Assembly: GCA_900546175.1 (NCBI GenBank)
Contig: URBX01000001.1
Location: forward strand, 221,122 to 285,121
From: an uncultured Eggerthella sp.
Lineage (GTDB): Bacteria; Actinomycetota; Coriobacteriia; Coriobacteriales; Eggerthellaceae
Direction of reading: 5' to 3'
Length of the DNA: 64,000 nt
The notes below the pieces were generated by a model that was not told the origin of the DNA, did no database searches, and saw nothing but the letters and a program-made list of their open reading frames with translations. The position numbers were made by a program, and so were the translations under genes. Positions 25,356-33,162 of the stretch are shown piece by piece (position 1 is the stretch's first letter; each line of letters starts with the position of its first letter).

Positions 25356-26666
25356 CTATTCCTTATACCCAAAAACAATATCAAGAACGCCCGAATACCA
25401 AGTATCAGGAGTTTTAACGCCTGAAGTTAAAACGGTATGACCCGCATTAGTAACCGCCGTCTTATCAATACTGGAAGAAACATTCTCAACAACTACCTGA
25501 TGTTCTCCATATCCAATAAGCCCATACTGTTCACGAGCATAGCTTTCGAGACCTTCATCGGTTTTAAGGAAGTCTACTTCTGCTTGAAGAGCTACATTAT
25601 GTTCTTCAAGTGCTTGGTATTCTGCTTCGAGTTTCTGAATTTTTCTTGTTTCGTTATACAAATCTGCCACCGGCTGATAGAGCAACACGCCACAGAAGAG
25701 CACAATTATCGTTGCAGTTGCCGCTAAACGAGAAGCAACTCCTGATAAAGAATGACCGATTTTCTTTTTCTTTTTACCGCCAGAGGTTTGAGTATTCTGC
25801 ATTTCAGTTGTGCGTCGATGAGTTTTACCCATGCGCATCTCGTATAACGCAGCACGACTTCCCGATTCTGCAGAGGTATCGTCAGAACCAATAGTGCGAT
25901 TAAACTGCTTTTCCGCTTTAGCAGAACGCATCTTCTTTTTCAGGGAATCGGTTAAGGAAGCTTTTTGAGGAGTTTGATTTTGCAAACACTCTTCTTCCTG
26001 CTCCTGCTGCTCCCATGAGTTACGAACCCCATACGACAAATTACCTGCTGGATGGTTGTCTGAAATAGAATTGGTGCGCAAACGGTTTCTTTCAGTGTTG
26101 GATTGCGTGTTTTTGTAAGACTGAGAAGAAACTCTTTGAGCACCCACCCTTGGAGGAACATCAAGCGAAGAACGCTGAGTTCTTACCGTAGTTTTTCGTT
26201 GATCATATCCACGTGTACCTACGTTGTTTTGAGCTCGCTGTGTGCGTAAAGGGCTCTCAACTCCCCCTCTTGTTTCGTAGGAAACACGGGAAGCTCGCTG
26301 CGAATTTGGCCGAGCTGCAGAATAGGCTCGATCAGATTGACTTGTCTTGCGGTTTCGAGAAGTGAAGCGAGGATCGCTAAACTGAGAATCTCTTAGAGTC
26401 CTTTGATTAGATACTCTATGTGCGACACCGCGCATATCCGCTTGAAAACTGCTACGAGTATCACCATAAGCACTTCCGTGCGAATTGGTTTGCCCTTCAT
26501 ATAAACGAGCACTTCTTTGAGATGAATACGATGAACCCTGAGTGCGATAAGAATCCCTCTGCTCTGAAGAAACTTGATAAACCTGATGCGAGGAATGATT
26601 GCGAATACGAGAACCTGAAGCAGCGCGCGCTTCATCAAAGGATAGTATGTTTGTTTGTTTTGGCAA
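25356..26666 (-). CDS. FtsB/DivIC-family septum formation protein with a long basic low-complexity N-terminus
   Basis: Only the last 125 residues resemble the family: one membrane span at about 314-331, a coiled coil at about 337-367 with LEAEYQALEEHNVALQAEV, and the YAREQYGLIGYGE motif typical of FtsB/DivIC. These proteins bridge the cell-division complex with FtsL and FtsQ. The preceding 300 residues are unusually rich in Arg, Ser, Gln and Thr with no fold I recognise, ending in a KKKKK patch before the span, and would be cytoplasmic. Family members are usually 90-200 residues. The first codon is TTG with a weak GGTG site, so the exact start is unsure. It is followed by the ppx gene. Confidence 0.8.
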   Translation of the reverse strand: MPKQTNILSFDEARAASGSRIRNHSSHQVYQVSSEQRDSYRTQGSSYSSQRSARLYEGQTNSHGSAYGDTRSSFQADMRGVAHRVSNQRTLRDSQFSDPRFTSRNRKTSQSDRAYSAARPNSQRASRVSYETRGGVESPLRTQRAQNNVGTRGYDQRKTTVRTQRSSLDVPPRVGAQRVSSQSYKNTQSNTERNRLRTNSISDNHPAGNLSYGVRNSWEQQEQEEECLQNQTPQKASLTDSLKKKMRSAKAEKQFNRTIGSDDTSAESGSRAALYEMRMGKTHRRTTEMQNTQTSGGKKKKKIGHSLSGVASRLAATATIIVLFCGVLLYQPVADLYNETRKIQKLEAEYQALEEHNVALQAEVDFLKTDEGLESYAREQYGLIGYGEHQVVVENVSSSIDKTAVTNAGHTVLTSGVKTPDTWYSGVLDIVFGYKE

Positions 26667-26723
26667 AATTTTTACACCGTGGTTCGTTTTAGTAGTTTGT
26701 TTATGGTGTTAGTTCTGTTGTCC

Positions 26724-26732
26724 ATTCTAGCA
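26724..26732 (-). promoter_or_regulatory. extended -10 promoter upstream of the FtsB-like gene
   Basis: The minus strand reads TGCTAGAAT, a TGn-extended -10, about 58 bases upstream of the proposed TTG start. No good -35 box is visible. Confidence 0.4.
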
Positions 26733-26831
26733 GAAGAGCCTGTTTTAACTTAGCTCAACCCTGAAATACATAAATCAAATTTGGCAATATAACACAGCTG
26801 TTTGATTTATAAAAATGGCAAGAAAAGACAA

Positions 26832-26866
26832 GATAAACCGAGCTGGATTTCCCAGCTCGGTTTATC
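26832..26866 (-). terminator. strong inverted repeat, distal terminator after yebC
   Basis: A perfect 15-base inverted repeat, gataaaccgagctgg and ccagctcggtttatc, has a five-base loop. On the minus strand it is followed by TTGTCTTTTCTT. It lies about 80 bases beyond the yebC stop, behind a second hairpin. Confidence 0.8.
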
Positions 26867-26888
26867 GCTATTATATGTTTAGGCTGAT

Positions 26889-26911
26889 AAAAGAGTGGTT
26901 TCTACTCTTTT
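26889..26911 (-). terminator. proximal terminator-like hairpin after yebC
   Basis: aaaagagt pairs with actctttt around a seven-base loop; the minus-strand copy ends CTCTTTTATC. With the hairpin at 26832-26866 it forms a tandem pair closing yebC. Confidence 0.6.
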
Positions 26912-26944
26912 TATAGTTAGAAGTTTGATAACTAAAAACGCCAA

Positions 26945-27742
26945 TTAATCATCAAGCTGTTCTGCGATTTCGTCAGAAATCTCCATGGTGTGATATACGT
27001 TCTGAAGATCTTCCAACTCCTCAAGACGATCGATAAGGCGCATTACCTTCTTAGCGTCCGCAACATTGGTAATCTCGTTTGGGGTAGTAGGTTCCATGGT
27101 AAATTCAGCACCCTTTGTCTGAATACCCTGCTCCTCCAAAGCTTTCTTTACCGCAATAAGCTCGTTTGGTGCAGTATAAACTACCCATTCATCTTCAGCA
27201 TCTTCGTAATCGGTTCCACCAGCTTCTGCAACTGCCATCATGAATTCATCTTCATCAACAGCATTCTCGATGTCAGCAACCTTCTTCTCTTCAGATTTAA
27301 TAATCTTCTCAACAAGAATCTGACCTTTACGCTCAAACTGAAATGCAACAGAACCAGAAGTGCCTAAGTTACCGCCACTGTGACTAAATGCTGCACGAAC
27401 GTCAGAAGCAGTACGATTGCGGTTATCGGTCAAAGCTTCACAATATACTGCAATACCACAAGGGCCATAACCTTCATAGATTACAGTTTCATAATTAGCT
27501 GCATCTTTGCCAGAACCAAATGCCTTATCAATAGCAGTCTTAATCTTGTCTTTAGGCAAGGAGTTTGCCTTAGCTTTATCAATAGCTGCAGCAAGAGAAG
27601 CGTTATTGTCTGGGTTTGGATCGCCGCCTTCTTTAGCAGCTACGGTAATGTTACGAGAAAGCTTGGAAAACAAAGCGGAACGTTTAGCGTCCTGAGCAGC
27701 TTTACGGTGCTTTGTTGTAGCCCATTTTGAGTGGCCTGACAT
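26945..27742 (-). CDS. yebC: YebC/PmpR-family protein (TACO1-like)
   Basis: The 265-residue protein begins MSGHSKWATTKHRKAAQDAKR, the family signature, and contains EGYGPCGIAVYCEALTDNRNRT and GGNLGTSGSVAFQF. It is a soluble three-domain protein. Members have been described as transcription regulators and, more recently, as ribosome-associated factors that relieve stalling on difficult peptide stretches. It is about 20 residues longer than common YebC. GGAAGG lies upstream of the ATG. It is flanked by terminators downstream and the ABC importer operon on the other side. Confidence 0.95.
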   Translation of the reverse strand: MSGHSKWATTKHRKAAQDAKRSALFSKLSRNITVAAKEGGDPNPDNNASLAAAIDKAKANSLPKDKIKTAIDKAFGSGKDAANYETVIYEGYGPCGIAVYCEALTDNRNRTASDVRAAFSHSGGNLGTSGSVAFQFERKGQILVEKIIKSEEKKVADIENAVDEDEFMMAVAEAGGTDYEDAEDEWVVYTAPNELIAVKKALEEQGIQTKGAEFTMEPTTPNEITNVADAKKVMRLIDRLEELEDLQNVYHTMEISDEIAEQLDD

Positions 27743-27831
27743 ATATGCCTACCTTCCTATATGAAGTTAACAAACTAATTTACATAGTGCAGCTGGATAT
27801 TATAACATAGCCTCACTACTTGGAATAGTAC

Positions 27832-28431
27832 TTACAAAAGCTCGTAGGTTTCGGTAGCAATTCTTTTGGTTAACGCATTAGAATGAGTCACTAATAGCAT
27901 GCCAATATTCTCTTCTTTCGCATAAGAAAGAAGCACATCCCAAATCTGGACTTGCGTAATAGCATCAAGCATGGTTGATATTTCGTCAGCAATAATAAAC
28001 TGCGGTTTTACTCTCAACGCACGAGCTATACAGCACCTTTGAAGCTCACCGCCCGATAGTTCGCGAGGATATCTACTGAGCCACTCTTCTTTGACGCCAA
28101 CCCTTCGAAGAAGTTCAAAATCAATTGGGCCTGCTTCTTCGAGTGATGAACGAATAGTAATAAGAGGGTCTATTGCGTGTTCGGGATGCTGCCAAATCAT
28201 TTGAACAGGACACACGCCCTTTTTAGGGAGTGGCTTGCCTGAAAAAAGAACTTCTCCCGTATCTGGCTCAAGAAATCCCGCAGCCAACTTACATAAGGTC
28301 GACTTACCAAAACCCGAAGGGGCTAAAAGCGCTATCCGCTGACCTTGTGTAACCGATAGAGAAACATGGGATAAAACTTTGGCATCCTCAGTGTATGAAT
28401 ATGAAACATCTTTCAGTTCAAGAGTACTCAT
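27832..28431 (-). CDS. ABC importer ATP-binding protein, nickel/dipeptide type (NikE/DppF-like)
   Basis: A short ATPase of 199 residues, against about 260-330 for NikE/DppF. It has Walker A APSGFGKST near 38-46, signature LSGGELQR, Walker B FIIADEISTMLD and the switch TLLVTHS-like VTHSNAL. The oligopeptide-binding C-terminal tail of larger members is missing. It begins immediately after the previous ATPase and ends the five-gene importer operon. It works with the ATPase at 28434-29393 on the permeases at 29404-31343. Confidence 0.88.
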   Translation of the reverse strand: MSTLELKDVSYSYTEDAKVLSHVSLSVTQGQRIALLAPSGFGKSTLCKLAAGFLEPDTGEVLFSGKPLPKKGVCPVQMIWQHPEHAIDPLITIRSSLEEAGPIDFELLRRVGVKEEWLSRYPRELSGGELQRCCIARALRVKPQFIIADEISTMLDAITQVQIWDVLLSYAKEENIGMLLVTHSNALTKRIATETYELL

Positions 28432-28433
28432 CG

Positions 28434-29393
28434 CTACCCCTTTTCAACAACAAAATCGTGCTCAGGAAGCGCATGCCAAAGCATCCGGGAAAAAGGATGG
28501 TTTAACAAATCAGGATGAGCAAAACTTTCAACCGAAGTCTCTTCCACAACTGTTCCGTCTTTAAATACCGCCACTCTGTCGGCAACTTTTAAAGCCAGCT
28601 CAATATCGTGAGTAATAAGAAGAACTCCTCCTCCTTCATCAGCAAATTGTCTAAAATCAGCCATTGCTTTTACGGCTAGCTCCAAATCCAAACCAGGAGT
28701 AGGCTCGTCTGCAATTATCAATTGAGGATTCGAAATAAGTGCCGTACAAAGGAGAATTCTTCGTGCCATACCGCCAGACAGTTCGAAAGGATATTTCTGC
28801 TCCACTTCAGAATCTAAGCCATAACGAGAAAAGAGCTCAGCTCGTTTTTCAGGCAAACCGCCAATCTGTTTTCCTACTTTCATAAGAGGATTTAGGCTTT
28901 TTACGCTTTGGGGAACAAACGCAATCTTTCTTCCTCGAAGCGTTTTCAGAGATTCAGCCGTTTGCTTTTCGCCATCAAAATAAATTGTTCCCGTAACGGT
29001 AGAATTCGAAGCATATAAGCCCATAATTGCATCAGCAAGAAGGGTTTTTCCAGAACCTGAAGCACCAACAATTGCAAGAATTTCTCCCTCGTGCACTGAA
29101 AGAGAAAGATTGTCTATCACTCTTGAAACGCGTCTCTTGCTTGACCACCGGCCATCACGTTGATCATACATCGTAAAAGACACTGACAAATCTTCGACCT
29201 GAAGAAGATGATGACCATGCGCATGAGCTGAATAGTGGGCATGAGAGTGGTGGTGGTGGCATTCGGCATCATTGTGGTCAAAGCTTTCATGATTGACTCT
29301 CTCTTTGTTAGTAGCGCTATGGTCAACACTGTCAAAATCAGCAGTATTGCCGCCAATACCACGGTGATTTTTTTCCTGTTGAAGTTCTATCAT
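28434..29393 (-). CDS. ABC importer ATP-binding protein with histidine-rich N-terminus (NikD/DppD-like)
   Basis: The frame is open to 29429, but AGGAGGGGAGAA lies directly before the ATG at 29393, so I start there (319 residues). Residues 46-62 contain ten histidines (H46-49, 51, 53, 57, 59, 61, 62), with four more at 10, 25, 35 and 40, a stretch absent from typical DppD/NikD. Then come Walker A VGASGSGKT, the LSGGMARR signature and Walker B LIIADEPTPGLD. Such tracts bind Ni, Zn or Co ions in vitro in other proteins, which argues for a metal rather than a peptide importer. It overlaps none of its neighbours after start correction. Confidence 0.88.
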   Translation of the reverse strand: MIELQQEKNHRGIGGNTADFDSVDHSATNKERVNHESFDHNDAECHHHHSHAHYSAHAHGHHLLQVEDLSVSFTMYDQRDGRWSSKRRVSRVIDNLSLSVHEGEILAIVGASGSGKTLLADAIMGLYASNSTVTGTIYFDGEKQTAESLKTLRGRKIAFVPQSVKSLNPLMKVGKQIGGLPEKRAELFSRYGLDSEVEQKYPFELSGGMARRILLCTALISNPQLIIADEPTPGLDLELAVKAMADFRQFADEGGGVLLITHDIELALKVADRVAVFKDGTVVEETSVESFAHPDLLNHPFSRMLWHALPEHDFVVEKG

Positions 29394-29403
29394 TTCTCCC
29401 CTC

Positions 29404-30336
29404 CTAGTCTTGAGCATGAGCAGGATCAATGAGTTTTCTCAAACATTGACCAGACAAATCGAACAACAGAACCACCGCGAGGAGCGCAAGACCAGGGAAT
29501 AAGGCAAGCCACCACATTCCCATGGAAAGATAATTCATTGACTCACTTAAAATCACGCCAATTGCAGGCATTTCGGGAGGTAATCCAAATCCCAAAAAGG
29601 TAACGCCCGCTTCATGAAGAATAGCATGAGGAAATAGCAGGATAAGTCCTACCAAATACTGAGGAAAGACTGCAGGAACAATATGCTTAATTGCAACCTC
29701 TACTGGACTTTTTCCAAACTTGTACGCCTGTTTAACGTAGACACTTTGCTTGACTTGGAGCACTTCTGCACGAACCACTCTACACAAGCTTGGCCAATGC
29801 GTTACTGCTACTGCAATACACACACCCCAGAATCCCTTACCAAGGGCATAAGAAATAAGGATAAGTAAAACAATATGAGGTAAGCCAAGCATAAGATCAA
29901 TAAGCCACGTAATAGCAGCATCAATCTTCTTTCCTCCTAGCGCAGCTAGCATACCCATTATCAGAGCAATAATAGAGGAAACAAACGCCGCTAAAAGACC
30001 AATCCCGATACTGGTAGAAAGGCCTGAAATAGTACGAATAAACATATCGCGACCAAGATTATCGGTACCAAAAATATGATTGAGGCTTGGTGCAAGGTTT
30101 TTTTGCGCAAGATTTGTTTCCGTAGCAAGTGGCGCTAAGATAACACCAGCAAGAGCAACGAAAACCAAAAGGGCAAACGCAGCCACAAATACTACGAAAG
30201 TTTTTTTACGGTTATTCACTTTTTCAAAAACTGGTTTATAAAACACATTCTCAGACAGAAGAGGAGCTGTCATAGTTTCCGTAGCCGTCTCTTGCGATTT
30301 TGCCGATACATTAGACTGAAACGAAAAGCGTCTCAC
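29404..30336 (-). CDS. ABC importer permease, NikC/DppC-like
   Basis: An inner-membrane permease of 310 residues. A soluble N-terminal tail of about 40 residues precedes the first span; then HIFGTDNLGRDMF, the family motif before the permease core, and the coupling loop VKQAYKFGKSPVEVAIKHIVP. The start is GTG, overlapping the upstream permease stop by four bases (GTGA), with GGAGGTGA about 8 bases before it. It pairs with the permease at 30333-31343. Confidence 0.92.
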   Translation of the reverse strand: MRRFSFQSNVSAKSQETATETMTAPLLSENVFYKPVFEKVNNRKKTFVVFVAAFALLVFVALAGVILAPLATETNLAQKNLAPSLNHIFGTDNLGRDMFIRTISGLSTSIGIGLLAAFVSSIIALIMGMLAALGGKKIDAAITWLIDLMLGLPHIVLLILISYALGKGFWGVCIAVAVTHWPSLCRVVRAEVLQVKQSVYVKQAYKFGKSPVEVAIKHIVPAVFPQYLVGLILLFPHAILHEAGVTFLGFGLPPEMPAIGVILSESMNYLSMGMWWLALFPGLALLAVVLLFDLSGQCLRKLIDPAHAQD

Positions 30337-31343
30337 AGGGAATCACCTCCCTGTTTGATGCGCGGATCAACAATACGATAGAGGATATTTGCAATCATAT
30401 TGCCACCAAACACAATAGCAGCTGATACCAATGCAATACCAACCAAAAGAGCCGCATCACCACCAATTCCCGCAGTAACCGCCGCCTGACCAAGACCTGG
30501 ATACGAAAAGACCTGCTCAACTAATACCGAACCACCAAATATTTCAGAGATAGAGGCAAACTGAATAGTAATAGCAGGTAATACTAGGTTTCTCAGTCCA
30601 TGCGTTTTTACGATTTCTTTTTCTTCCATTCCGCGTGCACGAGCAAAACGAACATACTCGGACTCCATAATGTCTATGGTTTTCTCACGAGTATGGAGAG
30701 CAATATTCGCAACACCAATAACCGACAAGGTTAAAGCGGGAAGAATCATATGGTGAATTGAATCGAAAATTGTAATATCGACAGCGCTTTTTCCAATTGG
30801 CACTGAAAAACCTAAAGGAAACCATCCTAACCAAACAGAGAAAACAATGAGCATAATAAGGCCAAGCCAAAACGCTGGAGTAGAAGCCAAAACAAAACAG
30901 TACGCTTTTATTGCCTTATCTAGCTTGGTTCCCTTTTTTACTCCTGCAATTACTCCTAGTGCCAAACCAAAAACACCACTAAGAACCCATGCAATAGTCA
31001 TTAACGCAAGGGTGTTTAACGAACGGGTTGCAAGCACTTCGCCAACAGGTGCATTGTAGCGAAGAGAGGTACCCATATCTCCCTGTAAAACACCCAGCAA
31101 CCAATTGAAATAGCGCTCCCAAATAGGAACATCAAGCCCCCAGTAACTAGCAAGTTGTGCTCGTTTTTCTTCACCCATATGAGCATACGCAACCTGACCA
31201 ACATTAGCCTGCACGGGATCTACTGGGGAGATACCAACTAAGAAAAAAGTTACGATGCTGATAGCAAACATCAGCACCAAAAACTTTACAATATTTCGGA
31301 TTACTACTTCAGCCATTACACCGCTAGTGAAGACATTGAGCAC
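30333..31343 (-). CDS. ABC importer permease, NikB/DppB-like
   Basis: A 336-residue inner-membrane permease with about six spans. It carries the family segment GDMGTSLRYNAPVGEVLATR and the coupling loop VRFARARGMEEKEIVKTHGLRN. The start is uncertain: GTG at 31343 lies three bases after GAAGG, or ATG at 31316 (MAEVVIRN) gives a more typical N-terminus without a clear site. The substrate-binding protein gene precedes it by about 55 bases. Confidence 0.92.
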   Translation of the reverse strand: MLNVFTSGVMAEVVIRNIVKFLVLMFAISIVTFFLVGISPVDPVQANVGQVAYAHMGEEKRAQLASYWGLDVPIWERYFNWLLGVLQGDMGTSLRYNAPVGEVLATRSLNTLALMTIAWVLSGVFGLALGVIAGVKKGTKLDKAIKAYCFVLASTPAFWLGLIMLIVFSVWLGWFPLGFSVPIGKSAVDITIFDSIHHMILPALTLSVIGVANIALHTREKTIDIMESEYVRFARARGMEEKEIVKTHGLRNLVLPAITIQFASISEIFGGSVLVEQVFSYPGLGQAAVTAGIGGDAALLVGIALVSAAIVFGGNMIANILYRIVDPRIKQGGDSL

Positions 31344-31397
31344 ATACCTTCACTTAAACTCTTTCTTTTTCGTCAAGGTTATCTAGTTTTCACTAAC

Positions 31398-33038
31398 CTA
31401 ATTCCAGCTCCACTGGTCTACATTATTAACCAAAGACCAACCGTGACCATGAGGATGAGGCTTTTGTTCGGCGACATTCAATCCTGAACGCTTGAAATAC
31501 AAATGATCAATATTGACTAGCCAAAGCCACGATGCACCAGCTTGATAACCTACACCATCCACACCATCCCACTGTGCGTTTTTCCACTCATCAAAAGAGT
31601 CTTCAATCTTTTTGGTTGCAAGTGCTGCGTCAAGATGAGCATCGATGGTGGCACTTTCATAGGAAGGGAAGTTTCCCCATCCATCTGATTTAATTAGATC
31701 ATAGAGCTGCGTTGGAGAATTAGCTCCCCAACCCCACAAAACAGCCTGGCTGTATTCTTTGGTATAGAGGTTATCTACTCCATCCCATGAGCCACCTTTA
31801 GGAGTAATCTCGAAACCAAATTCACGAGCCTGGTTTGCTACTTCTTCAGCTAATGCCTGGCGAACCGAATCGCTTACCGGATACCATAATTCAAACGCTG
31901 CGCGAAGGTTCTCCTTTTGGAAGATACCGTCATCACCAAAAACCCAACCAGCGTCTTCCATAGTCTTTTTCGCAGTGTCTCTATCTGTCTTAGACTTTAG
32001 ATCTTCATTACCCCAAGGCATGCCATCACATACGCTATAACACACTTTGCCGTAGCCATTTAAAACATTATCAATCATTACTTCACGGTCTATACCGTAA
32101 ATAAGAGCACGCCGAACTTCACTATTGCATAAGACGTTGTGTCCAAGCGGATACGCCTCTCCATTATCTTCTTTAGTTCCCCCTTCAGAAACACAAGGAA
32201 GGGAAATACCTCTACAGTCAACAGTATCGCAAACGAATAATTCATAGTCTTTTGGTTTTGCGGATGCTTTTGTTGCGGCAGTATAAGCAATATCAACCTT
32301 TTGACCATTTGCGGCAGCAAGAGATGCATCTTCCTCCATGAAAAGAACTACCAATCTTTCCATCTTTGGTTTTTGCCCATAATAATCAGGATTTGCACGG
32401 AAAATTACCTGTTGACCTTTATCCCACTGCTCCAACATGTACCTACCAGAACCGATAGGATTTTCACCATAAGTTTTTGAATCATAAGCATGTTCAGGAA
32501 CGATACCAATGACTGCAAGGGTGTAAAGAAAAGCATTAAATGGTTTATTTAGATGAATTTCTACTTCAGTTGGACTAATAGCAACTGCTTTTTCAACCAT
32601 GGATAAGTCTGCTTCAGCAGTCTCAGAATTACGAAGTGTATTGATAGTAAAGGCAACATCAGAGGCAGTCAGTGCAACAGAATCAGTAAATTTTACGTCA
32701 TCGCGAATTTTAAAAGTCCAGACAAGACAATCGTTCGAAACAAAATAGTCTGTTGCTAGATCATTGACAAAATTTAAGTCCTTATCGGTGGTAATAAGAG
32801 TAGATTGCAAAAGAGGCTCATGTACATGTTCGCCACAACCCCACGAAAACATAGGATCAAAACCAGCCGCTGGCTCAGAAGAAACAGTCATAGATACAAT
32901 TACTTCATTGCTGTTTCCGGAAACAGAAGCATGAGCGTTTTGGCTGCTTGATCCACATCCGGAAAGCATTCCAGACAAAGCAAGACCAAGCATGCCAACT
33001 CCGCCTGCTTTCATAAAATCACGACGACTAAGTTCCAT
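31398..33038 (-). CDS. ABC importer substrate-binding lipoprotein (SBP family 5, nickel/peptide type) with Tat signal
   Basis: This extracytoplasmic protein of 546 residues captures the cargo of the importer. It begins with a twin-arginine motif SRRDFMK, a hydrophobic stretch and the lipobox LSGC with Cys28, so it should be exported folded by Tat and then lipidated. The body is family 5 (DppA/NikA/OppA): LVWTFKIRDDVKFTDS, GSGRYMLEQWDKGQQVIF, and a GYGKVCYSVCDGMPW segment. Near the C-terminus is KPHPHGHGW, a histidine cluster. Tat export and histidines make a metal or metal-chelate cargo likely, but nickel, zinc, cobalt or a peptide cannot be separated. GGAGG precedes the ATG. Confidence 0.92.
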   Translation of the reverse strand: MELSRRDFMKAGGVGMLGLALSGMLSGCGSSSQNAHASVSGNSNEVIVSMTVSSEPAAGFDPMFSWGCGEHVHEPLLQSTLITTDKDLNFVNDLATDYFVSNDCLVWTFKIRDDVKFTDSVALTASDVAFTINTLRNSETAEADLSMVEKAVAISPTEVEIHLNKPFNAFLYTLAVIGIVPEHAYDSKTYGENPIGSGRYMLEQWDKGQQVIFRANPDYYGQKPKMERLVVLFMEEDASLAAANGQKVDIAYTAATKASAKPKDYELFVCDTVDCRGISLPCVSEGGTKEDNGEAYPLGHNVLCNSEVRRALIYGIDREVMIDNVLNGYGKVCYSVCDGMPWGNEDLKSKTDRDTAKKTMEDAGWVFGDDGIFQKENLRAAFELWYPVSDSVRQALAEEVANQAREFGFEITPKGGSWDGVDNLYTKEYSQAVLWGWGANSPTQLYDLIKSDGWGNFPSYESATIDAHLDAALATKKIEDSFDEWKNAQWDGVDGVGYQAGASWLWLVNIDHLYFKRSGLNVAEQKPHPHGHGWSLVNNVDQWSWN

Positions 33039-33050
33039 GAGTCCTCCAAT

Positions 33051-33090
33051 GTGTTACTAATTCATATTTCGTGTTAACACTATTGTAGCA
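33051..33090 (-). promoter_or_regulatory. promoter and candidate operator of the nickel/peptide importer operon
   Basis: The minus strand carries TGCTACAAT (33082-33090), a TGn-extended -10; the start of transcription would fall near 33075. That point lies in the perfect palindrome GTGTTAACAC (33071-33080). A copy GTGTTA at 33051-33056 forms an inverted repeat with TAACAC at 33075-33080, with 18 bases between. Such a site over the start point is typical of a repressor operator. It is not the classic NikR sequence. The DtxR-type regulator at 55021-55410 is the only candidate in the window. Confidence 0.45.
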
Positions 33091-33162
33091 CGGACTCAGA
33101 AAATGATGTTATGAAAACAAAAAGCGTAATACTATTTCGGTGAATGTCTTACTAAATAGCTC

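Noticed and set aside
29394..29429. A 12-codon longer start for the histidine-rich ATPase
   Set aside because: AGGAGGGGAG stands directly before the ATG at 29393, and the longer form would overlap the permease gene.
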